From Roseibium marinum (GTDB taxonomy: Bacteria; Pseudomonadota; Alphaproteobacteria; Rhizobiales; Stappiaceae), in the NCBI RefSeq assembly GCF_002906165.1, contig NZ_PPCN01000009.1, positions 124,001 to 188,000 on the forward strand: a stretch of 64,000 nucleotides of DNA, read 5' to 3'. Within the stretch, counting starts at the first letter, position 1; every line of letters begins with the position of its first letter. Of the stretch, positions 44,387 to 52,853 are shown one piece after another. Under the pieces are notes generated by a model. It was not told the DNA's origin. It saw only the letters and a program-made list of their open reading frames with translations, and did not search any database. The position numbers and the translations under genes are program-made.

Positions 44387-46807
44387 ATGTCAGAAGATTA
44401 CGAAACAAAACGAACGGATTCGCATGTGCCCGGTGATACTCGCGGCAATGAGCGCCCGGCTGTGGAAGACCCGCTGGTAGAACTGGCGCGGATTGTCCAC
44501 AGGAACAAGCAATCGGGGGCACATGTGAGCGGCCGGGTTGAAAATACCGATTATTTTGCCGCATTGAACGAGGTCGCGGGAGAACAGCCCGCAGCTTCGG
44601 ACACTGCGCAGGGGCGTATTGAGCCGACCTTTGCCGCAACAGGGACGGCGCAAGAACCGACCGATACGGCTGCCGAAGAAGGCATTTTCGAAGGAACTTC
44701 GGCTGCGGTCTCGTCGGAACCGGCGAAAATTCACGGGATGAACACCCCGGCTTCCGCAGAAATTTCACCGGACAGGCAAGCCGATGTCTCTGCGCTGTGG
44801 CCGCAGCAGCCGGACATCGCGGTTTCCGGAGGGGCAACGCATCCCGTCGCGGGCAAGCCCGCGGAGCCGCTTCCGCCCAATCCCGCCGATCCGTATCAGG
44901 ACTATCGACAATTTTCAGCACCGGCGGAAATTCCGGGAGCCGAGGACAGAACCGGCCTGGCTCCATCGGTTTCGCTGGACCTTGAGCAGAACCTGACCGC
45001 GGAACTTGAAGATGAGCTGATCGGCGCCTTGCGCCAGTCCGTCGACGAGACGGCAAATATAGCTGCCACGGAAGATCTTCCTCAGGACGTCGACCAAAGT
45101 CCCGAAGAACACGCGGCCTATGCGGTCCATTCTGAAACCGGTTACAGACAGCCGGAATTCGAAGCGGCCGTGGAAGTCGAGCAAAGCGATGAAACCGGCC
45201 GGACGGAACAGTGGGAGGCTGCGCCATCCCTCGCGCCTGTGGTCAGCTCCGACGTGACTGCTCCTGCTGTCGAAACGGACAGCGAACCTCGGCCTCAGCG
45301 TCCCGCGATCGACGAAAACGACTTCTTCGCTGCGTTGACCGCAACGCACACCGAAGCCGGAGCACAAGAGACTGCCCGGGTTGGACGAAACGATGACAAT
45401 CCCGCCGGAATAGATTCCCTTTTTGCCGATCTCGACTTCCCCGACCCGGAAAACCGGAAACGCACCCCTCAGGCACCAACTTCGCAGGCTGCCGAAGCAC
45501 GCGTATCCGCAGCGGAAATCGATGACATGACCTGGCCGGCTGCCGCCGATTCCGTGCCGCAAGTTGACGAAGAGGAAACGCCGCCGCCGCCCGAAGGCTA
45601 CGATCTCGATGCTGTTGCACGTGCGATGCAGGAAAGCGATCCGAGCCTGAGCGGGGCGGGGGTCCTGCCGCCGCATACGAGCGCGGAAAAGGCCGCCATG
45701 CCGCATGCCAGGGAAAAATCCCGCAGGGGCCTGTTTGTCGCGGCCGGAATACTCGGTATCGCTGTCATCGGGGCTGCTGGTTTTTTCATGACCGACGGCG
45801 ACGCGGTTCAGGTTCCGAGCGGTCCGCCGCCGGTGATCAGCGGGCTGCAGGAACCCTTGAAGATCTATCCGGACAAAGTGGCCGCGGCAGACGGTAACCA
45901 GTCCGGCAAACTGATATATGACCGTGTTGACGGACCGGGCACGTCCGGACCGGACCGGCTTGTCCTGCCGGAGACCCCGGTACCCGCAGAGCTGCCGCCG
46001 GCTCCGGTCGGTGTTAATGGCGATGCGGATCTTGTGCCCGGTTCGCCGAAACGGGTGAGGACCCTTGTCGTGCGGCCGGATGGAACGATTATTTCCGAAG
46101 GCGATCCGGCGGCGGCCGCTGAGACGCCGGCGATACCCGCGCCGTCCGCACCGTCTTCCTCCGGAGAAACGGATACGCCGAGGGTCGTTGCGACCACACC
46201 TGTGATCTCCGGGGCGGATCAACCGATCGCCGCAACGGGCCCGGTTGTGTCCCTGGATAATTCTGCCGCCGTGCCGCTGCCTGCGACGCCCGCGATTGTA
46301 GCCGTCAACGAAACCGCCACCGAAGCTGAAGCAAGCGTACCGGTGGCAACGATCCCGACCGTATTGCCGAGGAAGAAGCCGGACGCTCCGGTTCAGGTGG
46401 CGCGAGCGCCGGAGGCGAGCGCTGCGCCGGCTCCAGCGGCACCGCAAGACGGACCGCTCAACCTGGGCCAGCAGGCGAGCACACCTGCGCCGGCAGCACC
46501 GGCACAGACAGCGCCGGCACCTGCAAGCACGCCAAGCGCTTCAGGCAGCATTCCGCCTGGAACCTATATCGTTCAGGTGACGTCGCAGCGCACGTCGGCG
46601 GCGGCCAGCGAAGCCTATTCCAGTCTTCAGCGCCGGTTTCCGGCAATTCTGGGAAATCGCGAGGCGGTGGTCGTATCGGCGGACCTCGGCGACCGGGGCG
46701 TGTTCTACCGCGCAAGGATTCCGACCGGCTCACGTGACGACGCAAACTCGCTTTGCGAGAGCCTGCAATCGGCCGGTGGCGACTGTTTCGTCCGCAGGCA
46801 GCCGTGA
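44387..46807 (+). CDS. SPOR domain-containing membrane protein
   Basis: Probable cell-division or septal protein that binds denuded peptidoglycan. The 806-residue product has an acidic, low-complexity cytoplasmic region of about 440 residues, one membrane helix RGLFVAAGILGIAVIGAAGFF (about residues 446-466), a Pro/Ala-rich periplasmic linker, and a C-terminal SPOR domain (GTYIVQVTSQRTSAAASEAY, then FYRARIPTGSRDDANSLCES and GGDCFVRRQP). This type II layout is typical of rhizobial SPOR proteins located between argS and nagZ. It has its own terminator, so nagZ is not obviously co-transcribed. Confidence 0.92.
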   Translation: MSEDYETKRTDSHVPGDTRGNERPAVEDPLVELARIVHRNKQSGAHVSGRVENTDYFAALNEVAGEQPAASDTAQGRIEPTFAATGTAQEPTDTAAEEGIFEGTSAAVSSEPAKIHGMNTPASAEISPDRQADVSALWPQQPDIAVSGGATHPVAGKPAEPLPPNPADPYQDYRQFSAPAEIPGAEDRTGLAPSVSLDLEQNLTAELEDELIGALRQSVDETANIAATEDLPQDVDQSPEEHAAYAVHSETGYRQPEFEAAVEVEQSDETGRTEQWEAAPSLAPVVSSDVTAPAVETDSEPRPQRPAIDENDFFAALTATHTEAGAQETARVGRNDDNPAGIDSLFADLDFPDPENRKRTPQAPTSQAAEARVSAAEIDDMTWPAAADSVPQVDEEETPPPPEGYDLDAVARAMQESDPSLSGAGVLPPHTSAEKAAMPHAREKSRRGLFVAAGILGIAVIGAAGFFMTDGDAVQVPSGPPPVISGLQEPLKIYPDKVAAADGNQSGKLIYDRVDGPGTSGPDRLVLPETPVPAELPPAPVGVNGDADLVPGSPKRVRTLVVRPDGTIISEGDPAAAAETPAIPAPSAPSSSGETDTPRVVATTPVISGADQPIAATGPVVSLDNSAAVPLPATPAIVAVNETATEAEASVPVATIPTVLPRKKPDAPVQVARAPEASAAPAPAAPQDGPLNLGQQASTPAPAAPAQTAPAPASTPSASGSIPPGTYIVQVTSQRTSAAASEAYSSLQRRFPAILGNREAVVVSADLGDRGVFYRARIPTGSRDDANSLCESLQSAGGDCFVRRQP

Positions 46808-46841
46808 GAACAGCAAACAGCTGAAACATTTTCGAGAATGG

Positions 46842-46869
46842 AAATGGCCGGAAATTCCGGCCATTTTTG
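46842..46869 (+). terminator. Rho-independent terminator after the SPOR gene
   Basis: A 10-bp perfect stem ATGGCCGGAA (46844-46853) and TTCCGGCCAT (46855-46864), extended by A-T pairs and followed by TTTTTG. It lies about 35 bases after the SPOR stop and is symmetrical enough to work on both strands, including for the converging LysR gene. Confidence 0.88.
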
Positions 46870-46981
46870 TTTGATGACGCGTGCTGTCACGATCAAGTGT
46901 AGCCAGGGCCGGGATCCGTTCCCTTGCAACGCCTGATTTCCGGGGGTGCAGTTGAAAAATAAGCGGGCTGTTCAGGATGGG

Positions 46982-47899
46982 TTATTCTGCGGCGATGGCC
47001 GCGCTGGAAGCTGGCTCTCCGCTCAGGATTGGTGCCATGTCCTTGTAAAGCCGGGCAATCGCATCGATCGCCTTGCGGACGGCGGGTTCCCGGAGAACGT
47101 CCCGGTGAACGATGATGTTGTCCTGGCAGGCAAGTTCAGGCACAGGTCCTGCGACACTGACAAGGCCGGGATGCGTAGAGGCCATGAAGGTTGGAAGCAG
47201 GGCCAGGCCCGCACCGGAGGCGGTCATGTTCATCAACGTTGTCATCGTGTTGGTGCGCATCCCCGGCCGCCCGATACCTCTTTCCTCCATCCATCGGACA
47301 TGGGTGGGGTACCACAGTTCGTCGGGAGCAAAGCCCAGCCAGTCACACGCCTGGTATCCGTCAGCCGACAAGGCTTCGGGATGGTTATCGACATATGTCC
47401 TGGCGGCATAAACACCGTAGGTGAGGACACCGACCTTCCGGGCGATCAGCGTATCCGTCTCCGGCAGGCAGGTTCTGATCTGAAGTTCGATTCCGCGTTG
47501 CTGGTGATTCACGTTTTGATGACTTGAAATGATTTCAAGTTCGACACCTTCGAGCATCGACATCAGGTCCATGAACCGGTCGGTGAGCACCCGGGCACGC
47601 ACTTCGTCGACGGCGACACGCACGACCTTCAAGGATGTGCCGGGCAGATCGGGCAGGACCCGGCTTGCGGCATCCGCCTTCTGGCGCATCTCGGCCGCAA
47701 GCGGAATAAGTCTGAGACCCGCTTCGGTCGGTTTCAAACCGGTTGGCGTCCGGTCGAAGAGCCTGGCTCCTACCCGATCCTCGAAATACTTCAGGCGCCG
47801 GCTCAGTTGCGGCTGGCTGATGTCCAACGCTTTCGCCGCGCCGGACAGGGACCGGTGCCGTGCCGCTGCGTCGATGAGTTTGAAATCATCCCAATTCAT
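46982..47899 (-). CDS. LysR family transcriptional regulator
   Basis: A 305-residue regulator with the LysR N-terminal winged helix-turn-helix: DDFKLIDAAARHRSLSGAAKALDISQPQLSRRLKYFEDRVGARLF split around residues 4-48, then a substrate-binding domain with ALLPTFMASTHPGLV near residue 255. The effector is not predictable. It is divergent from the EamA transporter gene with a clear palindrome between them, so it probably regulates that gene and itself. Together with the transporter and esterase it forms a block that splits the SPOR and nagZ genes. Confidence 0.93.
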   Translation of the reverse strand: MNWDDFKLIDAAARHRSLSGAAKALDISQPQLSRRLKYFEDRVGARLFDRTPTGLKPTEAGLRLIPLAAEMRQKADAASRVLPDLPGTSLKVVRVAVDEVRARVLTDRFMDLMSMLEGVELEIISSHQNVNHQQRGIELQIRTCLPETDTLIARKVGVLTYGVYAARTYVDNHPEALSADGYQACDWLGFAPDELWYPTHVRWMEERGIGRPGMRTNTMTTLMNMTASGAGLALLPTFMASTHPGLVSVAGPVPELACQDNIIVHRDVLREPAVRKAIDAIARLYKDMAPILSGEPASSAAIAAE

Positions 47900-47935
47900 G
47901 CAACGGTTATACTCCTGCGTAATGCCTCAGGCAAT

Positions 47936-47955
47936 GGTATGCGAATATGCATACC
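47936..47955. promoter_or_regulatory. Palindromic operator candidate between lysR and eamA genes
   Basis: GGTATGC-GAATAT-GCATACC, a perfect 7-6-7 inverted repeat 37 bases upstream of the LysR start. LysR proteins bind T-N11-A palindromes; T at 47938 and A at 47951 or 47953 give a close fit. A second inverted repeat GCCTCAGGC lies just before it (47924-47932). Confidence 0.6.
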
Positions 47956-48099
47956 TGTTATGGGAAATTGAAGCCTGACCCGAGCAGCCCGCCGCTGCTA
48001 GACAGGACTGCCTTTCCGAAGCCGCGGAAACAAGGAACTGAACGGCTCATGGTGCGCACTGCTTTCGAACACATCGCAGATTCGACGGAGATCATCTCA

Positions 48100-49122
48100 A
48101 TGCCACCCCAGAGCGAGTACATGCGTCCGCAAAACACGCTCCTGGCTCTTGGCCTGGCCCTGGCGGGCATGACAGCGTTCACACCGATTTTTGCAGCCGG
48201 AAAAATTGCCGACGGCCTGCTTCCTGTCGCCGTGCTGGTATGGCTCAGGTTCCTCGGCGGCGCGGTGACGATCGTGTCGGTCGCGGCTGTAAGGCGCGTT
48301 CCGGTCCACAGCCGTGTCAGTTCTCTTTGGAAATTGCATCTCTTGCGTTCCTTCTGCGGCGTCGGCGGACTGGGATGCTCGATCTATGCGGCAAGCGTCC
48401 TGCCTCTGGCGGATGCGACGGCTATCGGCCTGACAAAGGGTATCATCGCCATTGTTCTCGCCGGCCTGATCCTCAAGGAAGTGATCAGCAGGCGTCATTG
48501 GTTCGCAGGGGGCCTGTGCGCCATCGGCGCCTTTCTCGTGGTGCGCGCGGCCGAGACAGGTGGAGACTACGGCGCATACGTCGCCAGCGGCGTCATCGCA
48601 GCGCTTCTGGCTGCCTTGTTCATGGCTTTCGAGGCGCTGATAATGCGTTATATCGCCCAGCGCGAAGGCACGGTAACCATCCTGGCCTATGTGAACGTCT
48701 TCGCCTCGCTCCTGCTGACAGGGCCGGTCCTTTGGCTGATCGTCACCGAGGGCATTTCCTGGCAGCAGTTGCTGGCTTTTTCCTGGATGGGACCGCTCGC
48801 CATCATCGGCCAGTCACTCAACATCTCGGCATACAGGAGGGCCGGAGCCGCGACGCTGGCGCCGATCTATTACGGCACCGTCGTTCTTTCCGCGCTGTTC
48901 GGCTACGCGTTTTGGGGAGAAGTCCCCGCACCGGTCGCGGCCATAGGCGCTCTGTTTATCATCGCGGGAGGCGCGGTTCTGACATTCCCCATTTCGATGG
49001 GAGGCGTGCGCGGAGCATCGGGAGCGGGATCATTTGCCTCGCGGGTCAGCTCAAAAGCCGGTTCACCAGAAAGGGCAGGCTTTCGTCCATCCGGTAGTCG
49101 ATCGAAGAGTGATTGTCGTTGA
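48100..49122 (+). CDS. EamA/DMT family transporter
   Basis: Inner-membrane drug/metabolite transporter, 340 residues with ten predicted helices in two EamA repeats, e.g. NTLLALGLALAGMTAFTPIF, VLVWLRFLGGAVTIVSVAAV, ATAIGLTKGIIAIVLAGLIL and IYYGTVVLSALFGYAFWGE. Such proteins often export amino acids, nucleosides or organic cations. ATG 48100 has GGAG nine bases upstream; a longer frame from 47947 is possible but adds 51 soluble residues. It is divergent from the LysR regulator. Its last 77 bases overlap the end of the convergent esterase gene; the C-terminal tail SGSRSKSDCR comes from the overlap. Confidence 0.88.
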   Translation: MPPQSEYMRPQNTLLALGLALAGMTAFTPIFAAGKIADGLLPVAVLVWLRFLGGAVTIVSVAAVRRVPVHSRVSSLWKLHLLRSFCGVGGLGCSIYAASVLPLADATAIGLTKGIIAIVLAGLILKEVISRRHWFAGGLCAIGAFLVVRAAETGGDYGAYVASGVIAALLAALFMAFEALIMRYIAQREGTVTILAYVNVFASLLLTGPVLWLIVTEGISWQQLLAFSWMGPLAIIGQSLNISAYRRAGAATLAPIYYGTVVLSALFGYAFWGEVPAPVAAIGALFIIAGGAVLTFPISMGGVRGASGAGSFASRVSSKAGSPERAGFRPSGSRSKSDCR

Positions 49123-50059
49123 ATTCCTGATAGACGTGATCGACCCCGGCCGCTTCCAGCTTTTTGTGCAGGCGGCGCGCGCCGTAAACCAGATTGTACT
49201 GATCCACATCGCCGCATTCGATCCACAATCCTTTCAGGGATTTCAGCGCGTCGACATGTCTGTCCGCGATCACGACCGGATCCCATTCAAGCCAGGCGTT
49301 CCAGCGCTCCTCGATGATTTCGCAGGTCTCTGGATCCACCGGCAGCCGGATGCCGCAAAAGACCTCCGGATCGGGATCGGGATCATAGGTGGCGGCCATG
49401 GCGAAGGTCATCAGGTCATGAAGGGCGTTGCCCGGGTATTTCGGACCTTTTTCGAAATCCGTGACGAAGGCTTCGACTGACCCGGCCTTGGCGATCGCCC
49501 TGAGCGCGTTCGCCATTTCAGGCAGATAACAGAGCTCGAACGCCATGTCTCCGGAATGGCAGGCGGCGGCGGACCAGACGTCGGAATATTTCATGGCGTG
49601 AATGAGCGACCCATAACCGCCGGAGGATTTTCCGAAAATTCCCCTTTTGCCGTTGCCTCCACAGCCGAACCTGCCTTCAACCTCCTCCAGCATCTCCGTG
49701 GTCAGCCACGTTGCCCACGGACCCATGGCATCGCTGTCGATATACTGATTGCCGCCAAGGCGCGTGAAACAGTCCGGGAAGGCGACGACAACCGGCGGCA
49801 GCGTGCCCTCGTGAATGAGGCGGTCCAGGCGTTCTGGAACGTTCTCGCCGAAATTCTTCCAGTTGACATGGGCGGGTCCACCGGCGGTGAAGCCGACAAT
49901 ATCCACCAGAAGCGGCAGTCCGTTGCCGTCGTGGCCATGGGGTGTATAGACGACGATGTCGCGCTTTGCCGTATCGCCGAGCCGGTTGCGTCCAAGGATT
50001 TCAGACCTGTGGGAAATCCGGTGCAGGGTACCGGCCGGAATATCGAGACGCGCGCGCAT
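49046..50059 (-). CDS. Esterase of the alpha/beta-hydrolase fold (esterase D/PHB depolymerase-like)
   Basis: A 337-residue cytoplasmic esterase of the PF00756 type. RDIVVYTPHGHDGNGLPLLVDIVG matches the N-terminal strand, nucleophile Ser is in GIFGKSSGGYGSL (about residue 148), and the C-terminal part DHVYQEFNDNHSSIDYRMDESL has the catalytic His (NDNHSSIDYR). LWIECGDVDQYN probably holds the acid residue. The substrate is unknown. It is transcribed toward the EamA gene and overlaps it by 77 bases tail to tail, and it is divergent from nagZ. Confidence 0.85.
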   Translation of the reverse strand: MRARLDIPAGTLHRISHRSEILGRNRLGDTAKRDIVVYTPHGHDGNGLPLLVDIVGFTAGGPAHVNWKNFGENVPERLDRLIHEGTLPPVVVAFPDCFTRLGGNQYIDSDAMGPWATWLTTEMLEEVEGRFGCGGNGKRGIFGKSSGGYGSLIHAMKYSDVWSAAACHSGDMAFELCYLPEMANALRAIAKAGSVEAFVTDFEKGPKYPGNALHDLMTFAMAATYDPDPDPEVFCGIRLPVDPETCEIIEERWNAWLEWDPVVIADRHVDALKSLKGLWIECGDVDQYNLVYGARRLHKKLEAAGVDHVYQEFNDNHSSIDYRMDESLPFLVNRLLS

Positions 50060-50176
50060 GGTGGCTCCGATCGTGGCAGTGGGGTCAGCAGCCTAGATTG
50101 CAAGTTCGCGGGGATGGCGCAAGTGGCAGCTCTTGCGTTTCTTGACGGGTCCTGCCTCTGCGGCTAAGCCGGAAGC

Positions 50177-51196
50177 ATGACCAAGGCCTTTGTTTCCGGA
50201 TGCGCCGGCCCGGTGCTTACCGCCGAAGAAATCAGCTTTTTCCGGGAGGAAGATCCCTGGGGGCTGATCCTGTTCGCCCGCAACATCGAGACACCCGATC
50301 AGGTGAGGGGGCTCACGCAAGCTTTCCGCGTTGCCGTGGGCAAGGAAGATGCGCCGGTGCTTGTCGACCAGGAGGGGGGGCGCGTCCAGCGGCTCAAGCC
50401 GCCTCACTGGCCGAAATATCCGGCTCCGAAACTCTATGGCGAGCTTTACGAAAGCCAGCCGGATCAGGCCTTGCGGGCCGCCTGGCTCGGTGCGCGCCTG
50501 ATCGCCGCCGATCTCCATGAGGTCGGCATCACCATCGATTGCCTGCCGTGTCTCGATGTCGGCTTTCCCGAGACAGTGGACGCGATCGGAGACCGGGCAT
50601 TTTCATCGGATCCTGATGTTGTTGCAAAGCTTGGTCAGGCAATGGTGGATGGTGCGATTGCGGGCGGCGTGCTGCCGGTGATCAAGCACATACCGGGCCA
50701 CGGCCGGGCGCGAGTCGACAGCCATTTGGAGCTTCCCAGGGTCGATGCGGCCAAATCATCTTTGGAAAGCGTTGATTTCCGGCCTTTCAAGGCGCTTTCC
50801 CACGTGTCATTGGGCATGACAGCCCATATTGTCTACGAGACGATTGACGGAGCCAATCCCGGAACACAGAGCAAGAAGGTCATTCAGGATATTATCAGGA
50901 CGGAGATCGGTTTTAAGGGCTGCCTGATGAGCGACGACATGTCGATGAAGGCCCTCGGTGGCGATTTTGACGAACGGGCCCGAAAAATCCTTCAGGCCGG
51001 ATGTGACATAGTTTTGCACTGCAATGGCGATATGAACGAGATGCGCGATGTCGCAAGAGCGGTTCCGGCGCTTGAGGGGGATGCACAGCGCCGCTGCGAT
51101 CTCGCCCTGACCGGATTGCAGCCACCCCGGCCCGGTTTCCAAAGGCAGGACGCCTGGAATGAGCTTCAGTCCCTGACCGGTTGGCAGGGCGTCTAG
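50177..51196 (+). CDS. nagZ: Beta-N-acetylhexosaminidase (family 3), NagZ
   Basis: Cytoplasmic peptidoglycan-recycling enzyme that removes GlcNAc from muropeptides; it affects AmpC induction in other bacteria. The 339-residue product contains VLVDQEGGRVQRLKPPHWPK near residue 60, VIKHIPGHGRARVDSHLELP with the catalytic His (GH3 NagZ motif), and GCLMSDDMSMKAL with the catalytic Asp. It lies near scpA on the same strand. Its cap position relative to the SPOR gene is broken by the LysR/EamA/esterase block. Confidence 0.95.
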   Translation: MTKAFVSGCAGPVLTAEEISFFREEDPWGLILFARNIETPDQVRGLTQAFRVAVGKEDAPVLVDQEGGRVQRLKPPHWPKYPAPKLYGELYESQPDQALRAAWLGARLIAADLHEVGITIDCLPCLDVGFPETVDAIGDRAFSSDPDVVAKLGQAMVDGAIAGGVLPVIKHIPGHGRARVDSHLELPRVDAAKSSLESVDFRPFKALSHVSLGMTAHIVYETIDGANPGTQSKKVIQDIIRTEIGFKGCLMSDDMSMKALGGDFDERARKILQAGCDIVLHCNGDMNEMRDVARAVPALEGDAQRRCDLALTGLQPPRPGFQRQDAWNELQSLTGWQGV

Positions 51197-51313
51197 GTCG
51201 CGGACCAACTTGCCTTGAGGTAAATCCGGTAGAGATCGGCAAAGTTGATCGAACTTGAAATGTTAGGGCATTCCGTGTTCACCAGAACGCGGGATGTTCC
51301 AGGCGGAGCGGAT

Positions 51314-52153
51314 ATGGCGGAGTTGGACGAAAACACCCGGACCTCGGACGATGGATCTTTCGATCTTCTGAGCACTGTCGGCGCGGGTGAGGAACGGGCG
51401 GTTTCCGATCCGCAGTTGGTTGTGGACGTCGAGGGTTTCGAAGGCCCGCTGGATCTGCTGCTGGGCCTGGCGCGCACGCAAAAGGTGGACCTGGCCCGGA
51501 TTTCCATCCTTGAACTGGTCGAACAATATCTCCAATTCGTCGCCGCCGCTCGCAAGATGCGTCTGGAACTCGCGGCGGACTACCTGGTCATGGCTGCCTG
51601 GCTGGCCTTCCTGAAGTCCAAACTGCTGTTGCCGGAACAGAAGGACGAGGACGAGCCGACCGGTGAAGAGCTGGCCGCCGCGCTTGCCTTCCGTCTCCGC
51701 CGTCTGGAAGCGATGCGCGACGTTTCGGAAAAACTGATGAACAGGAGCCGCGCGGGCAGGGAAGTGTTTCACCGCGGCGCGCCCGAAACCATGTCGGTCC
51801 GGCACCACAGTATCTGGGACGCGTCGGTCTACGATCTTCTATCCGCCTATGCGACGCAGCGCCAGCGTCAGTCGGTCACCTCCGTGCGCGTCCTGCGCCG
51901 GACCGTCTGGTCCCTGCAGGAGGCGCGTGAGCTTCTCACAAAACTTGTCGGCCGGGTCAGCGAATGGGCGCCTCTGAATTCGTATCTGCGCGACTATCTT
52001 TACGACGACAAGGACTGGGCGACGATCGTCGCCAGCACTTTTACAGCCAGTCTTGAGATGGTCCGCGAGGGCCGGGTCGAGATCCGGCAGGGCGAGCCCT
52101 TTTCCCCGGTCTATATCCGCTCGACCCTGAAGGAGGCGGATCATGATGTCTGA
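51314..52153 (+). CDS. scpA: Segregation and condensation protein A
   Basis: Kleisin subunit of the SMC-ScpAB condensin. The 279-residue product has the ScpA core VVDVEGFEGPLDLLLGLARTQKVDL split around residue 40, ISILELVEQYLQFVAAARKMRLE and LAADYLVMAAWLAFLKSKLLLP. Its C-terminal winged-helix region (IWSLQEARE, DWATIVASTFTASLEMVREGRVEIRQ) would bind the SMC head. ATG 51314 with GGAG upstream is preferred to the longer frame from 51245. It overlaps scpB by 11 bases, so they are coupled. Confidence 0.93.
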   Translation: MAELDENTRTSDDGSFDLLSTVGAGEERAVSDPQLVVDVEGFEGPLDLLLGLARTQKVDLARISILELVEQYLQFVAAARKMRLELAADYLVMAAWLAFLKSKLLLPEQKDEDEPTGEELAAALAFRLRRLEAMRDVSEKLMNRSRAGREVFHRGAPETMSVRHHSIWDASVYDLLSAYATQRQRQSVTSVRVLRRTVWSLQEARELLTKLVGRVSEWAPLNSYLRDYLYDDKDWATIVASTFTASLEMVREGRVEIRQGEPFSPVYIRSTLKEADHDV

Positions 52154-52853
52154 AACAGACCTTCTCGACCTGCCGGACGTGGAGCGGGACGGTGAGCATG
52201 TGGCGGCTGCGCTCGACCTTGCCGGTCAGCGCATGATTGAAGCGCTGCTTTTTGCGTCTTCGGAGCCCCTGTCTCTGGAAGAGCTGACCTTGCGGGTGCC
52301 GGAAGGCACGGATGTGCTGGGGGTCCTGGAGGAATTGCAGAAGATCTATGCCGCGCGCGGGGTCAATCTGGTCAAGGTAGCGGGCAAATGGTGCTTCAGG
52401 ACCGCAGAGGACCTGGCCTTTCTGATGCACCGCAACGTCGAGGAACAGCGCAAACTCTCCAGGGCGGCGCTTGAAACGCTGGCGATCATTGCCTACCACC
52501 AGCCGGTTACCCGGGCGGAAATAGAGGAGATACGGGGTGTCTCCACTTCAAAGGGAACGCTGGACGTCCTTCTGGAAACCACATGGATCCGCATGCGCGG
52601 CCGGCGGCGGACACCCGGACGCCCTGTGACATATGGCACGACGGAGCAGTTTCTGATCCATTTCGGCATGGAAAGTGTTAAGGATCTCCCCGGGCTGGAA
52701 GAGCTCAAGGGGGCAGGGCTTCTGGACAGTGCCGTGCCGGCGTCCTTCCTGGTGCCGACGCCCAATGACGATATTCTGCTGACCGAGGATGAAGACCCTT
52801 TGGAAGACGGTTCCCTGTTTGAAGAAGACGCGGACGAGATCGCCGAAGACTGA
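52143..52853 (+). CDS. scpB: Segregation and condensation protein B
   Basis: Winged-helix partner of ScpA in the SMC complex, 236 residues. RMIEALLFASSEPLSLEEL begins the first winged helix, ALETLAIIAYHQPVTRAEIEEIRGV is the second-domain signature and TYGTTEQFLIHFGMESVKDLP ends it. An acidic C-terminal tail follows. GGAGG lies six bases before the start, within scpA. The stop overlaps the next gene's ATG (CTGATG), so the following ABC ATPase gene is probably in the same transcript. Confidence 0.94.
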   Translation: MMSETDLLDLPDVERDGEHVAAALDLAGQRMIEALLFASSEPLSLEELTLRVPEGTDVLGVLEELQKIYAARGVNLVKVAGKWCFRTAEDLAFLMHRNVEEQRKLSRAALETLAIIAYHQPVTRAEIEEIRGVSTSKGTLDVLLETTWIRMRGRRRTPGRPVTYGTTEQFLIHFGMESVKDLPGLEELKGAGLLDSAVPASFLVPTPNDDILLTEDEDPLEDGSLFEEDADEIAED

